Below are positions 16,589 through 24,388 of a stretch of 34,791 nt of DNA, one piece after another. Origin of the DNA: CAKSXP01 sp964609305 (GTDB lineage Bacteria; Bacillota; Clostridia; Oscillospirales; Oscillospiraceae); assembly GCA_964609305.1 (NCBI GenBank), contig CAZSRK010000025.1, positions 1-34,791 of the forward strand. Reading direction: 5' to 3'. The translations under genes were made by a program, and so were the position numbers. The notes under the pieces were generated by a model. That model did no database searches and was not told the origin of the DNA. It saw nothing but the letters and a program-made list of their open reading frames with translations. Each line of letters opens with the position of its first letter. Positions within the stretch are counted from its first letter, which is position 1.

Positions 16589-16761
16589 GGCATTCGATCC
16601 GATTCGAGGCGGGCTGCCGTCCCATCGAGCTCCCCTGAGGAGCATGGTTCCTTCACTTTTGGAAACAGTTTTTCGACATATTGAGCAGGGACATGAAAAA
16701 CAGTGATGTTATTGCCACTGAACCTGCCGAAAGCCGGCTATAATAATTAGTTTCGTAAGAC

Positions 16762-17199
16762 TCAATTATAAGGCAGCCAGCACTCCATAAGCTCCTTGAC
16801 GGGGAATTTGGAGAGCACCTCGTATCCGTTTTCCTTTACGAGTACCATCTCCTCCAGACGGACGCCGTGATTGCCTCCTTTTTTGCCGGTCCAGGTCTCC
16901 AGGCAGATGACCATGCCCGCTTCCAGAGCGGTGGGTTTAACACCGGGGGTAGCGCGGTTCACGCAGGAGAGGAAAGGACGGTCGTGCAGCGTCAGGCCGA
17001 TGCCGTGCCCGGTGGCCAGCGGGGCGACTTCGCCCCAGGTGTCATAGCCCCAGTAAGAGGGGGATCCGCCATCACCTCGTGATCGGTAACGCCGGCGCTG
17101 ACCTTTCGGATGGCGCTGTATAGCATATCGTAGCATTCCTGATAGGTATCCTTTTGTTCCTGGGTTGCCTTGCCGCAGCAGAATGTGCGGTATATGCAT
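16762..17199 (-). pseudogene. M24-family (creatinase/aminopeptidase P-like) protein, C-terminal part after frameshift
   Basis: This is the C-terminal half of the gene that starts at 17999; the sense portion begins near 17063. It carries the M24 'pita-bread' signatures GHGIGLTLHDRPF (metal His), ICLETWT (metal Glu) and VRLEEMVLV (second Glu). Its frame differs by one base from the N-terminal part; joining at about 17059-17063, a run of five G on the plus strand, restores one protein of about 412 residues. The ATG at 17199 is inside the gene and is not a likely start. See the N-terminal part for function. Confidence 0.8.
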
Positions 17200-17999
17200 G
17201 TCCGGTATCCGAGAAATGCGTCGCCGTCCACGTCGACGTAGACAAGGTCCCCCGGGCGTATCATCCGGTCTCCGAAGGTCAGACCATAGGGGTTGGTATT
17301 TGGGCCTGACATACAGACCAGATCTTCCGTGTGGTCACAGCCTTCCTCGTACAATGCGGCGATTCCGGCGGCAACCAGATCGCACTCCTTGACCCCGGGA
17401 CGAATGGCGGCCGCCACCGCTGCGTGGGCCTTCTCGGCATTGGCACAGGCGATGTGCATGATATTGATTTCATCCTCACTTTTTATCATCCGTGCCCAAT
17501 CCATGATGGGCTTGCCGTGGATACACTGGATTCCTTTCCGCTGAAATGCCTCACTGAAAAGCATTTGAAGAGCGGTCCCGTCCAGTGCCAGCTTTTCGTT
17601 TGTGATGCCGTATTCCGCCATCAGTCCGCCTACCCAGTCCACATAGTTGTTCAGGACGGGGTCATAGGAATCCACAGCTGTTGGCTTATAAAATCCCAAC
17701 AGTGCATGGATGCGCCCCTCCATCCAGGGCATGCGGGGAATATGGCGCGCGGGCAGGTCGGCGATGACCAGATGTGGCTCGCCGTTGACCGGGAAGAACA
17801 CGCACTGCCCCTCAACCATGCGCATGGGGGTAGTGACGTAGAAACCGGTGATATAGCGGATGTTATCCGGGTCAAAGGTAAGGATCGCGCCGACTCCGGC
17901 TTTCTTCATCTCGGCGCGGGTGCGCTCCTTGCGGTAGCTGCGCAGCCGGTCAAAGTTGATGCGCTCTTCATAGTCAACTGCAAATTTTCCAAACGGCAT
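16992..17999 (-). pseudogene. M24-family (creatinase/aminopeptidase P-like) protein, N-terminal part up to frameshift
   Basis: The start at 17999 (MPFGKFAVDYEERINFDRL) is chosen because AGGAGG lies 7 nt upstream; the in-frame ATG at 18032 precedes that site. The creatinase-N-like domain (about 20-160, with ILTFDPDNIRYITGF) is followed by the catalytic-fold domain. In the metal motif the first Asp is kept (YVDVDGD), but where most peptidases have a second Asp (G-Y-x-S-D-x-T-R-T) this protein reads GYRTCIYRTF, with Cys instead. The frame breaks near 17059. Family members include Xaa-Pro peptidases, creatinases and DMSP lyases; with a ligand altered, peptidase activity is uncertain. It is divergent from a 3-hydroxyacyl-CoA dehydrogenase gene, so a role in breakdown of a small amide or acyl compound is possible (inference). 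Confidence 0.82.
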
Positions 18000-18127
18000 A
18001 TGACATCCTCCTGTTTCTGATCGATGGGCCAACGGCGGCCGTGTTGTTTTCTGCTGATAATTTTTCTGTTCATATGCCCAGTTTAAGCTTTTCAGGAGGA
18101 AAAGAGAAATTAGTTATATGCATCTTT

Positions 18128-18156
18128 GTTATAATATTTAATAATAAATAAATCAA
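18128..18156 (-). promoter_or_regulatory. Promoter candidate of the M24-family gene
   Basis: On the minus strand TTGATT (18156-18151), 17-bp spacer and TATAAC (18133-18128), about 130 bp ahead of the start at 17999. The region is very A/T rich, so chance matches are possible. Confidence 0.45.
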
Positions 18157-18315
18157 TAATTTATTGCAGTCAAGTAGATTGTGTGAATTTATCTATCTTT
18201 GATATTAGAAATAATTATAACTGTCAGTGCAAAACAGAATTTTTCTTTTTTAGCCGCGCCAGATATAATCGAATCGGAGACGCTGACCAGAACACAAGAA
18301 AGAGGTGGGATGTTA

Positions 18316-19260
18316 ATGAAAGTCACATGTTATGCCTCCAGCGTGATCGGAACAAGCTGGGCTACGAACTTTGCGCTCAGGGGCTGTGAGGTCACGGTGT
18401 ATGACCTGACGGAGGACTTGCTTAACCATGCAAAAAATATGGTTGCTGCCAATCTGGAGGATCTGGCGCGCCATGACTGTCTGCCGATGCATCAGGTGGA
18501 ACTCATCGTTGGAAATATCCGCTTTACTACGGATGCCGTAAGCGCGGTCACCGATGCGCAATTCATTCAGGAATCCGGGCCGGAGCGGCTTGAAACCAAG
18601 CAGGAGTTCGTCCGGTTCTTTGACAGGTACGCACCTGAGGAATGTATTGTGGCTTCGTCCACCTCCGGCCTGAAGATCACGGATATCGCTGCACAGTCTT
18701 CCCGACCGGGGCGCTATATCGGCGCTCATCCTTTTAATCCACCGCACCTGATCCCGCTGGTGGAGATCACAAAAGGAGAACGCACCTCACCGGAGACCGT
18801 TGAACAGGCTGTGCGGTTTTATCGCTCCTTGGATAAGGAGCCTATTGTGTTGCACAAGGAGAAAACAGGCTTTGTGGCCAACCGTATCTCCCACGCGGTG
18901 CTGCGCGAAGTAATGAGCCTGGTCCATGAGGGAGTCTGCTCCGTGGAGGATGCGGACAAGGCGTTGACCTATGGCCCGGGCCTGCGCTGGGCCGCCGTGG
19001 GCCAGATCATGATCGGAGAGCTGGGGACCACGGGCGGCATTCGCGAGGGTATGGCTCGGTTTGCCCCTATGAATGAGGTCATCTTCCGGGATCTGGAGAA
19101 CCGTGTAACCGTACCTCCGGATTGGTCGGATGTTGCGGAGGCAGGGATCGCCGAGGAAAAGGCGCATATGCCGGACTGCATAGGACACACTACCCAGGAC
19201 ATTGCCGCTTTTCGTGACAGAGTCCTGATCGAGCTTCTAAAGCTGCACGGAAAGCTGTAA
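18316..19260 (+). CDS. 3-hydroxyacyl-CoA dehydrogenase family protein
   Basis: 314 residues in the single-domain-pair 3HCDH format (lambda-crystallin, L-gulonate or carnitine dehydrogenase size). An N-terminal Rossmann domain (about 1-185) is followed by the helical 3HCDH C-terminal domain. The catalytic segment is GAHPFNPPHLIPLVEI, with the conserved His and Asn-Pro-Pro, and VASSTSGLKITDIA precedes it. The dinucleotide loop is unusual: ASSVIGTSWA replaces the family's GxGxIGxSWA, so two of three glycines are missing. The start ATG (18316) was chosen over 18310 for spacing from GAGG at 18302-18305. Expected reaction: NAD-linked oxidation of a 3-hydroxy acid or acyl compound in the cytoplasm (family knowledge). 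A strong terminator follows. It is divergent from the M24 gene. Confidence 0.9.
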   Translation: MKVTCYASSVIGTSWATNFALRGCEVTVYDLTEDLLNHAKNMVAANLEDLARHDCLPMHQVELIVGNIRFTTDAVSAVTDAQFIQESGPERLETKQEFVRFFDRYAPEECIVASSTSGLKITDIAAQSSRPGRYIGAHPFNPPHLIPLVEITKGERTSPETVEQAVRFYRSLDKEPIVLHKEKTGFVANRISHAVLREVMSLVHEGVCSVEDADKALTYGPGLRWAAVGQIMIGELGTTGGIREGMARFAPMNEVIFRDLENRVTVPPDWSDVAEAGIAEEKAHMPDCIGHTTQDIAAFRDRVLIELLKLHGKL

Positions 19261-19287
19261 GCCGAATAAAGGAGAGTAAACACAATA

Positions 19288-19340
19288 AGACCCCTGCATG
19301 CCACGGTACACATCCGGCGGCATGCAGGGGTCTAGTTTTT
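19288..19340 (+). terminator. Terminator of the 3-hydroxyacyl-CoA dehydrogenase gene
   Basis: AGACCCCTGCATGCC and GGCATGCAGGGGTCT form a perfect 15-bp stem (19288-19333) followed by AGTTTTT. Confidence 0.85.
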
Positions 19341-19352
19341 CAAAGCGAAAAT

Positions 19353-19964
19353 TCACCTGGTCAGAACTTTCCTGTGATAGCCTCTGTTATTGCAATATGG
19401 ACATTTCATTTTCCTGCTGCGTCCATAATGAGAAGCCATAACGACAGCTCTCATCGTTGGTACATAGCGTTTTTTGCATTCCGGGCATTCGTAGTATCCC
19501 GCGTCATGCTCGAGTTTTATGGCACAAACGATGCCCGCCACAAAGATAACCATACAGGCCAGAATCATGGCGATTCTCCACGTGGTATTATTGACTGCAA
19601 AACTCGCCGCAAAAATCAGAAGTAAAAAAGAAACTGAGGAAATACATCCGATTACATTTTCAAGTGCCAATAGTTTTTTGTTATTGAGTTCCTCCTGCCT
19701 AGTAAGCTGCATTAGGTTTTCCTCTGCCATGTCTTTGTAACTGTTCATTACCTCCAACCGTTCCCCTGTCAGGAGCTCATTGACGTTTATATTCAGAAGT
19801 TCGCAAAGCTCAAGCATAATTGACGCATCCGGCAGACTTTTTCCATTCTCCCATTTTGAGACGGCCCTGTCTGTGATACCAAGCTTTTCCGCAAGGACTG
19901 CCTGAGTATATCCTTTTTCCTTTCTGCATGAAGCAATAAAGCCTCCTATTTTGTCCTGATTCGT
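19353..19964 (-). CDS. XRE-family HTH regulator with membrane segments and C-terminal zinc ribbon; apparent ACG start
   Basis: About 203 residues. The N-terminal HTH reads NQDKIGGFIASCRKEKGYT, then LGITDRAVSKWENGKSLPD, typical of clostridial Cro/CI-type regulators. Two hydrophobic segments follow (about 107-125 and 130-148), then a Cys4 ribbon (C-P-E-C ... C-P-Y-C). The reading frame upstream has no ATG, GTG or TTG before a stop. The family's usual initiator Met, directly ahead of NQDK, is ACG here (19964-19962), and AGGAGG lies exactly 8 nt upstream of it. Either ACG is used poorly or an ATG was mutated; starting at ATG 19817 would remove the whole HTH. It is probably a membrane-tethered regulator (inference). 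Target unknown. Confidence 0.8.
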   Translation of the reverse strand, partial: TNQDKIGGFIASCRKEKGYTQAVLAEKLGITDRAVSKWENGKSLPDASIMLELCELLNINVNELLTGERLEVMNSYKDMAEENLMQLTRQEELNNKKLLALENVIGCISSVSFLLLIFAASFAVNNTTWRIAMILACMVIFVAGIVCAIKLEHDAGYYECPECKKRYVPTMRAVVMASHYGRSRKMKCPYCNNRGYHRKVLTR

Positions 19965-20144
19965 TGGGGAGCCCTCCTTTCAGAAGGTATGATATTCGAT
20001 ATGGTGGGCAAAAACCACGAACTGTCGGTTGATAAATTCAAGTTCTGTGACTCTACCGGCAGTGGAGTCCGCTTGCTGTCCCATTTTCAGGCTTTATTTA
20101 TCTTGCTGTCCATCAATATCCTCCATTGTATCAATTAAGCGTTT

Positions 20145-20477
20145 TTAGCTCTTTAGATTTTTCAACGCATCCTGATTATTTGAAAGAAAAGCTTCAATCT
20201 TCGGACATTTTTCGATTTCCGGGCAATTCCCGCAGGTGGAAACATCTTTTTTCAATGCGCATATCCGGATTTCGCACATATTCTCGCAAAATACTGTTTT
20301 AACTCCATTGCTACGACATCCTTCACAATTAATATGTTCCGGAAAAATCGGAGCATTATTTAGTTCTGCCCATAGCTTTGCAGTTTTTTCACGCAATGTT
20401 TGGTCATCATTAATAGTGGCAATATATGCATCGCATTCTTCACAATTAAGGCCACAGTATCCAATCATGTCTTTCAT
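20145..20477 (-). CDS. DUF3795 family cysteine-rich protein
   Basis: 110 residues matching the small DUF3795 family. It opens with GYCGLNCEECDAYIA and continues with CEGCRSNG, FCENMCEIRICALKK, STCGNCPEIEKC and PKIEAFL. The regularly spaced cysteine pairs suggest metal or iron-sulfur binding; the family has no settled function. No membrane segment or signal peptide is present. The start ATG is preceded by AGGAGGAAT. It is not evidently in an operon: about 180 bp without a recognisable gene separate it from the HTH gene at 19964, and 170 bp without a recognisable gene lie between it and the methyltransferase gene upstream. Confidence 0.88.
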   Translation of the reverse strand: MKDMIGYCGLNCEECDAYIATINDDQTLREKTAKLWAELNNAPIFPEHINCEGCRSNGVKTVFCENMCEIRICALKKDVSTCGNCPEIEKCPKIEAFLSNNQDALKNLKS

Positions 20478-20647
20478 AAGTTATATTCCTCCTAACGCCT
20501 TTCTTAAGTCTGCAACATACTGCAAAATCATACTGTTAACTCGACCCTCGATTATTTAAATCAGTAAAGCTTTATAAATCTTCAAAAGAGAAAAGCAAAG
20601 GCATATCTTCAACTCCCGAAACGCCTTATTTCAAGCTATTTTACTAT

Positions 20648-22003
20648 TCAGTTCTGTACCTTTGCCATCAATATCACGCACTCAATATGGTTTGTGCCGG
20701 GGAACATGTCGACCGCTGTGCCTTTTGACGGGAGATATCCCTTTTCGGCCAGGAGCCTCATGTCCCGCGCGAGGGCGCCGGGGTCGCAGGAGACATATAC
20801 GATACGCTCGGGACGCATTGCCGCGGCGGCGTCTATGACCTCGGCGGACAGGCCCTTACGCGGAGGGTCGACGACGACGGCCTCCGGACGTATGCCGCGG
20901 GCCTGAAGCATCACGGCGGCCTGCCCGGCGTCGCCGCAGATGAACTCGGCGTTTGTTATTCCGTTTTTCAGCGCGTTCTGACGCGCATTTTCAACTGCCT
21001 CCGGGACTATTTCCGCGCCAATGACACGTTTTGCACCGCGGGCCAGGCACAGACTGATTGTGCCAGCGCCGCAGTAGAGATCAAGCACGGTGCCCAGACC
21101 GTCAGGGGAGGCATACTCCAGCGCACGGGTATACAGCTTTTCCGCCTGTACCGGGTTTACCTGATAAAAGGAGAAAGGGGAAAGCTCAAATTCCAGCCCG
21201 CACAGCCGGTCCCTTATTGTGTCCGATCCCCATAATGTGCGCAGCTCGCCGGCAAGAACGGTGTTGCCGCGTGTTTTGTTCAGGCAGAGCACAAGGCTTC
21301 CCAGTTCCGGACAGGCCGCGGACACGGAGCAAATGAGGCTTTTTTCATTTTTGCCCAGCGGCTGCGCCGTGACAAGTGTTATCTGAAGCTCGCCGGTGGC
21401 AAAGCCATACCGGGTGAAGATATGCCGGACGCAGCCAAGTCCAGTTTTTTCGTCATATGCGGAAACGCCGGCAGCGCGCATCCATTCCCGGACGGCGGCA
21501 GCCGCGCGGTCCGAGCATTCCGGCTGTATTGCACATCGGTCAACTGCGACGACCTCGTGTGTACGCCGGCGGAAAAAACCGGAGACAGGGCCGTCAGCGA
21601 CGTTATAGATCGTCTTGTTGCGGTAGGCTGTCCTGCCGTTTGCCGGTATTATCTCATCTACGCGGAAATCTAGGCCGCCGATGCGTTCGATCGCATCATT
21701 TACGCGCACAAGCTTCAGTCGAAGCTCCTCATCATAGCTCATATGCAGCAGGGCACAGCCGCCGCATTTGCCGTAGACCGGACAATCGGGCACCCTGCGC
21801 TCGGGGGAGGGCAGAAGTATCTCCTCCGCCTTGCCATAGACCGCGGAAGCGGTCGCTTTCAGGATACGCACACGGCACTGCTCACCCGAGAGCGTTCCGG
21901 GCACAAAGACCGCGCGGCCGCCGATGCGGCAAACACCCATGCCCTGGCTGGTATATCCTGTGACAGCCGCGGTATATATCTTGTTTTTCTCGAGTTTTTC
22001 CAT
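20648..22003 (-). CDS. rlmD: 23S rRNA (uracil-5)-methyltransferase, RlmD/RumA family
   Basis: About 451 residues. An N-terminal TRAM domain (about 5-60) is followed by the iron-sulfur ligands Cys74, Cys80, Cys83 and Cys157 (C-x5-C-x2-C ... C). The SAM-binding domain has VLDLYCGAGTISL, a VVDPPRKGL motif and the catalytic Cys in YVSCDPGALARD. The enzyme makes 5-methyluridine in 23S rRNA using S-adenosylmethionine (family knowledge); Gram-positive members may act at two sites, as RlmCD does. The start is uncertain: ATG at 22003 gives the usual MEKLEKN start, while GTG at 22015 adds four residues, and neither has a strong Shine-Dalgarno site. It is divergent from the NBP35-like ATPase gene. Confidence 0.92.
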   Translation of the reverse strand: MEKLEKNKIYTAAVTGYTSQGMGVCRIGGRAVFVPGTLSGEQCRVRILKATASAVYGKAEEILLPSPERRVPDCPVYGKCGGCALLHMSYDEELRLKLVRVNDAIERIGGLDFRVDEIIPANGRTAYRNKTIYNVADGPVSGFFRRRTHEVVAVDRCAIQPECSDRAAAAVREWMRAAGVSAYDEKTGLGCVRHIFTRYGFATGELQITLVTAQPLGKNEKSLICSVSAACPELGSLVLCLNKTRGNTVLAGELRTLWGSDTIRDRLCGLEFELSPFSFYQVNPVQAEKLYTRALEYASPDGLGTVLDLYCGAGTISLCLARGAKRVIGAEIVPEAVENARQNALKNGITNAEFICGDAGQAAVMLQARGIRPEAVVVDPPRKGLSAEVIDAAAAMRPERIVYVSCDPGALARDMRLLAEKGYLPSKGTAVDMFPGTNHIECVILMAKVQN

Positions 22004-22130
22004 TACATTTCGCACCCATTTTCAATGTCAGCGACATTTTAACACACTCTTTATAATATAGCACTTTATTTTTTGAAAAATTGTGTTACAATATGTTGTA
22101 TTCTAAAATCGGCTGGGAGTGTTTATATAT

Positions 22131-22955
22131 ATGGACGAACAACTTGAGAAATTTAAGAATATGACAATCGAGGAGGCTAACGCCTATCTTGAGGAGTATA
22201 ACTCCTGCTCCCATGACTGCTCGACCTGCAGTTCCGACTGCGCAGGCCGTGTAAAAAAGCCCGTCAGGCTCGTCATCGCCGTTATGAGCGGAAAGGGCGG
22301 TACCGGCAAAACGACGGTCAGCGTGCTGCTTGCAAACGCACTGCGCCGGCAGGGACTGAGGCCTGCCATCCTGGATGCGGATATCTCGGGCTCCGGATTG
22401 CCTTTCATGCTAAATATGCACGAGCCCGTCATCGGCAACAGCGACGTGATGGCTCCGGCGGAGAGCCCCGCGGGAGTGCCCGTCGTGTCCCACGCGCTGG
22501 TTGCCGAGGACCCGAAGGAGCCGATTATTTACCCGGGGCTGGATCTTGCCAAGATCGCTGTCTACTATTTCCAGGAAACGGACTGGGGCGACGGGCTTGA
22601 TGTACTGCTTGTGGATATGCCAAGCGGCACAGGCGACATTCCGTTGGAATATTACACCACCATGCCCTTTGATTGCAGTCTGTTTGTCATTACCCCGGGC
22701 GAGCTCTCGGCAGAGAGCGGACTGCGAGCTGTGAACCTGTGCGAGATGCTGCGTGTTCCCGTCATGGGAATTGTAGAGAATTTTGCCTGCGATGAGCTCT
22801 CGCTGAGCGATAAGTTCTCCGAAATACCCGTCGCGGCGAGTCTCGGATATGAACCGGGCATCCGGCTGGCTGCCGACCGCGGCGCGCTTGAAAGCTATGA
22901 GACCGACGCCTTCGATTTCCTGGCGAGAACCATAGGCGAGATGGTTTCCGAGTGA
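22131..22955 (+). CDS. Mrp/NBP35-like P-loop ATPase
   Basis: 274 residues. The deviant Walker A of the Mrp/MinD class is seen as SGKGGTGKTT (53-62), switch I as DADISGSGLP and Walker B as LLVDMPSGTGD. The N-terminal cluster Cys26, Cys30, Cys33, Cys37 resembles the ferredoxin-like extension of NBP35-type proteins. The C-terminal CPxC that binds the transferable iron-sulfur cluster in most Mrp proteins is absent; that region reads VENFACDELSLSD. A role in iron-sulfur cluster assembly or regulation is likely from the family, but this variant may have changed. The start at 22131 has GGGAG 11 nt upstream; a GTG at 22119 is possible. The CapA-like gene starts 10 nt after the stop, so the two are probably one operon. 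Confidence 0.9.
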   Translation: MDEQLEKFKNMTIEEANAYLEEYNSCSHDCSTCSSDCAGRVKKPVRLVIAVMSGKGGTGKTTVSVLLANALRRQGLRPAILDADISGSGLPFMLNMHEPVIGNSDVMAPAESPAGVPVVSHALVAEDPKEPIIYPGLDLAKIAVYYFQETDWGDGLDVLLVDMPSGTGDIPLEYYTTMPFDCSLFVITPGELSAESGLRAVNLCEMLRVPVMGIVENFACDELSLSDKFSEIPVAASLGYEPGIRLAADRGALESYETDAFDFLARTIGEMVSE

Positions 22956-22965
22956 GGTTTTGACC

Positions 22966-24333
22966 ATGAAATTCCTAAAAGTAATACTTTCCGTGGTCCT
23001 GGCCGCGCTTGTCGTTGTGCTGGGACTGGTGGTATGGGGCAATTATGATCTTTACAGACAGGAACAGGCCGCTATTGAGGCGGAGCTCAACCCGCCAGAG
23101 GAGTGGGAGCCGTCGGAGGACCCCTTGGCTGAGGAAAACCAGGTCCAGGAATCTGACGAGCCTGTCGAAGTTCCGGAGAACACAACGAGCATGACTCTGG
23201 CATACTGCGGCGATATTGTGGCGCACAGCGGCCTCAATTCCGAGGCGCAGACCGACAGCGGATATGACTATACGACGCTGATGGGTGGAGCATCCGGTTA
23301 TGTCAGCGCCGCCGACTACGCCGTGTGCTGCCTTGAAACGACCTTTCCCGAAACCACGGATTATGCTGGTTATCCCATGTTCAAATCCCCCAAGGAGTGG
23401 GCGACCAGCCTCAGTACCCTGGGTTTTGATATGATCTCGACAGCCTCGAACCACTGTATGGACAGCTATCAGTCGGGGCTCAACGCGACGCTGGATGTCC
23501 TGGACGAAAACGGGCTTGACCATGTGGGCACCTACCGCTCACAGGAGGAGCGCGACGAGAACAACGGTATAGTTGTAAAGGAGATAAACGGCATAAGCAT
23601 CGCTTTTCTTGCGTATACCTATGGCACAAACGGCATCCCCGTAACCGGATTTGAGTATGCCGTGAACATATTCTACAACGACTATCTGACCAACCTGAGC
23701 GATATTAACTACGACCTGCTCGAACAGGATATGGCTGCGGCGCGCGCGCTGGATACCGATCTCATCATCGTTTTCATGCACTGGGGCTATGAGTATTACA
23801 CCGAGCCCGTGGATTATCAGTACGAGCTGGCGGACTACCTGTTCCAGCAGGGTGCCGACATCATCCTCGGCGGACATACGCATGTGCCTGAGCCGATGGA
23901 GGTGCGCACCGTAACAGATATCGAGGGAAATGAAAAGACCGGATACATCTGCTACAGCCTCGGCAATTTCGTATCCTGTCAGAACGACAGATACACAAAT
24001 CTCACCGCCGTTGTCACGTTGAGCATAGAGAAAAATCTGGACACTGGAGATACCTATCTCAAGAATGTGGGCTACGCGCCTATGTTCATGGTCGATCTGG
24101 AGGACTACGGCGTTTACGACGCCGGATGGCGGTACAGGCTGTGGGATCTGCACGGAGCGATAAACGCCTATGAAAGCGGGGATGACCTTGGGGTCATAAA
24201 TACTACCCTGTATGATGCTCTCCTGCAGGGGCTGGAGGATATACACAGTATTTTTGGAGCCCAGTTCGACGTATATGACGAAAGTTATACGCCGAATACT
24301 GTCGGAGAGATGCCGGTCCCGGAGACGCAATAG
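22966..24333 (+). CDS. CapA-family (poly-gamma-glutamate synthesis-like) metallophosphatase-fold protein
   Basis: 455 residues. There is a single N-terminal membrane anchor (about 5-24), then an acidic low-complexity linker (about 35-75), then a CapA/PGA_cap domain. Typical motifs are LAYCGDIVAHSG, the NH pair in STASNHCMDSY, the catalytic VFMHWGYEY and GGHTHVPEPME. CapA-type proteins face the outside of the cell and take part in poly-gamma-glutamate or other capsule handling, although many clostridial members have no assigned substrate (family knowledge). The ATG at 22966 has GAGG 8 nt upstream; that site overlaps the stop of the ATPase gene. No capsule genes (capB or capC) are nearby, so a capsule role cannot be claimed. 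A terminator follows. Confidence 0.9.
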   Translation: MKFLKVILSVVLAALVVVLGLVVWGNYDLYRQEQAAIEAELNPPEEWEPSEDPLAEENQVQESDEPVEVPENTTSMTLAYCGDIVAHSGLNSEAQTDSGYDYTTLMGGASGYVSAADYAVCCLETTFPETTDYAGYPMFKSPKEWATSLSTLGFDMISTASNHCMDSYQSGLNATLDVLDENGLDHVGTYRSQEERDENNGIVVKEINGISIAFLAYTYGTNGIPVTGFEYAVNIFYNDYLTNLSDINYDLLEQDMAAARALDTDLIIVFMHWGYEYYTEPVDYQYELADYLFQQGADIILGGHTHVPEPMEVRTVTDIEGNEKTGYICYSLGNFVSCQNDRYTNLTAVVTLSIEKNLDTGDTYLKNVGYAPMFMVDLEDYGVYDAGWRYRLWDLHGAINAYESGDDLGVINTTLYDALLQGLEDIHSIFGAQFDVYDESYTPNTVGEMPVPETQ

Positions 24334-24352
24334 CGTAAAAGTGTAAAACAAA

Positions 24353-24388
24353 AAACATCTCCCGCGGTCAATACCGCGGGAGATGTTT
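24353..24388. terminator. Bidirectional terminator between convergent genes
   Basis: AAACATCTCCCGCGG-TCAATA-CCGCGGGAGATGTTT is a perfect 15-bp stem with A/T ends that can serve the CapA-like gene (plus) and the anti-sigma-like gene (minus). Confidence 0.9.

Noticed and set aside
16500..16690. Short minus-strand frames with CTPCPARRAA-type peptides across the paired hairpins
   Set aside because: They are translations of inverted repeats without a start signal; the DNA structure is the more likely feature.
19985..20140. Possible 49-codon plus-strand gene starting MIFDMVGKNHELSVD
   Set aside because: No convincing ribosome site or homology, and composition is not clearly coding.
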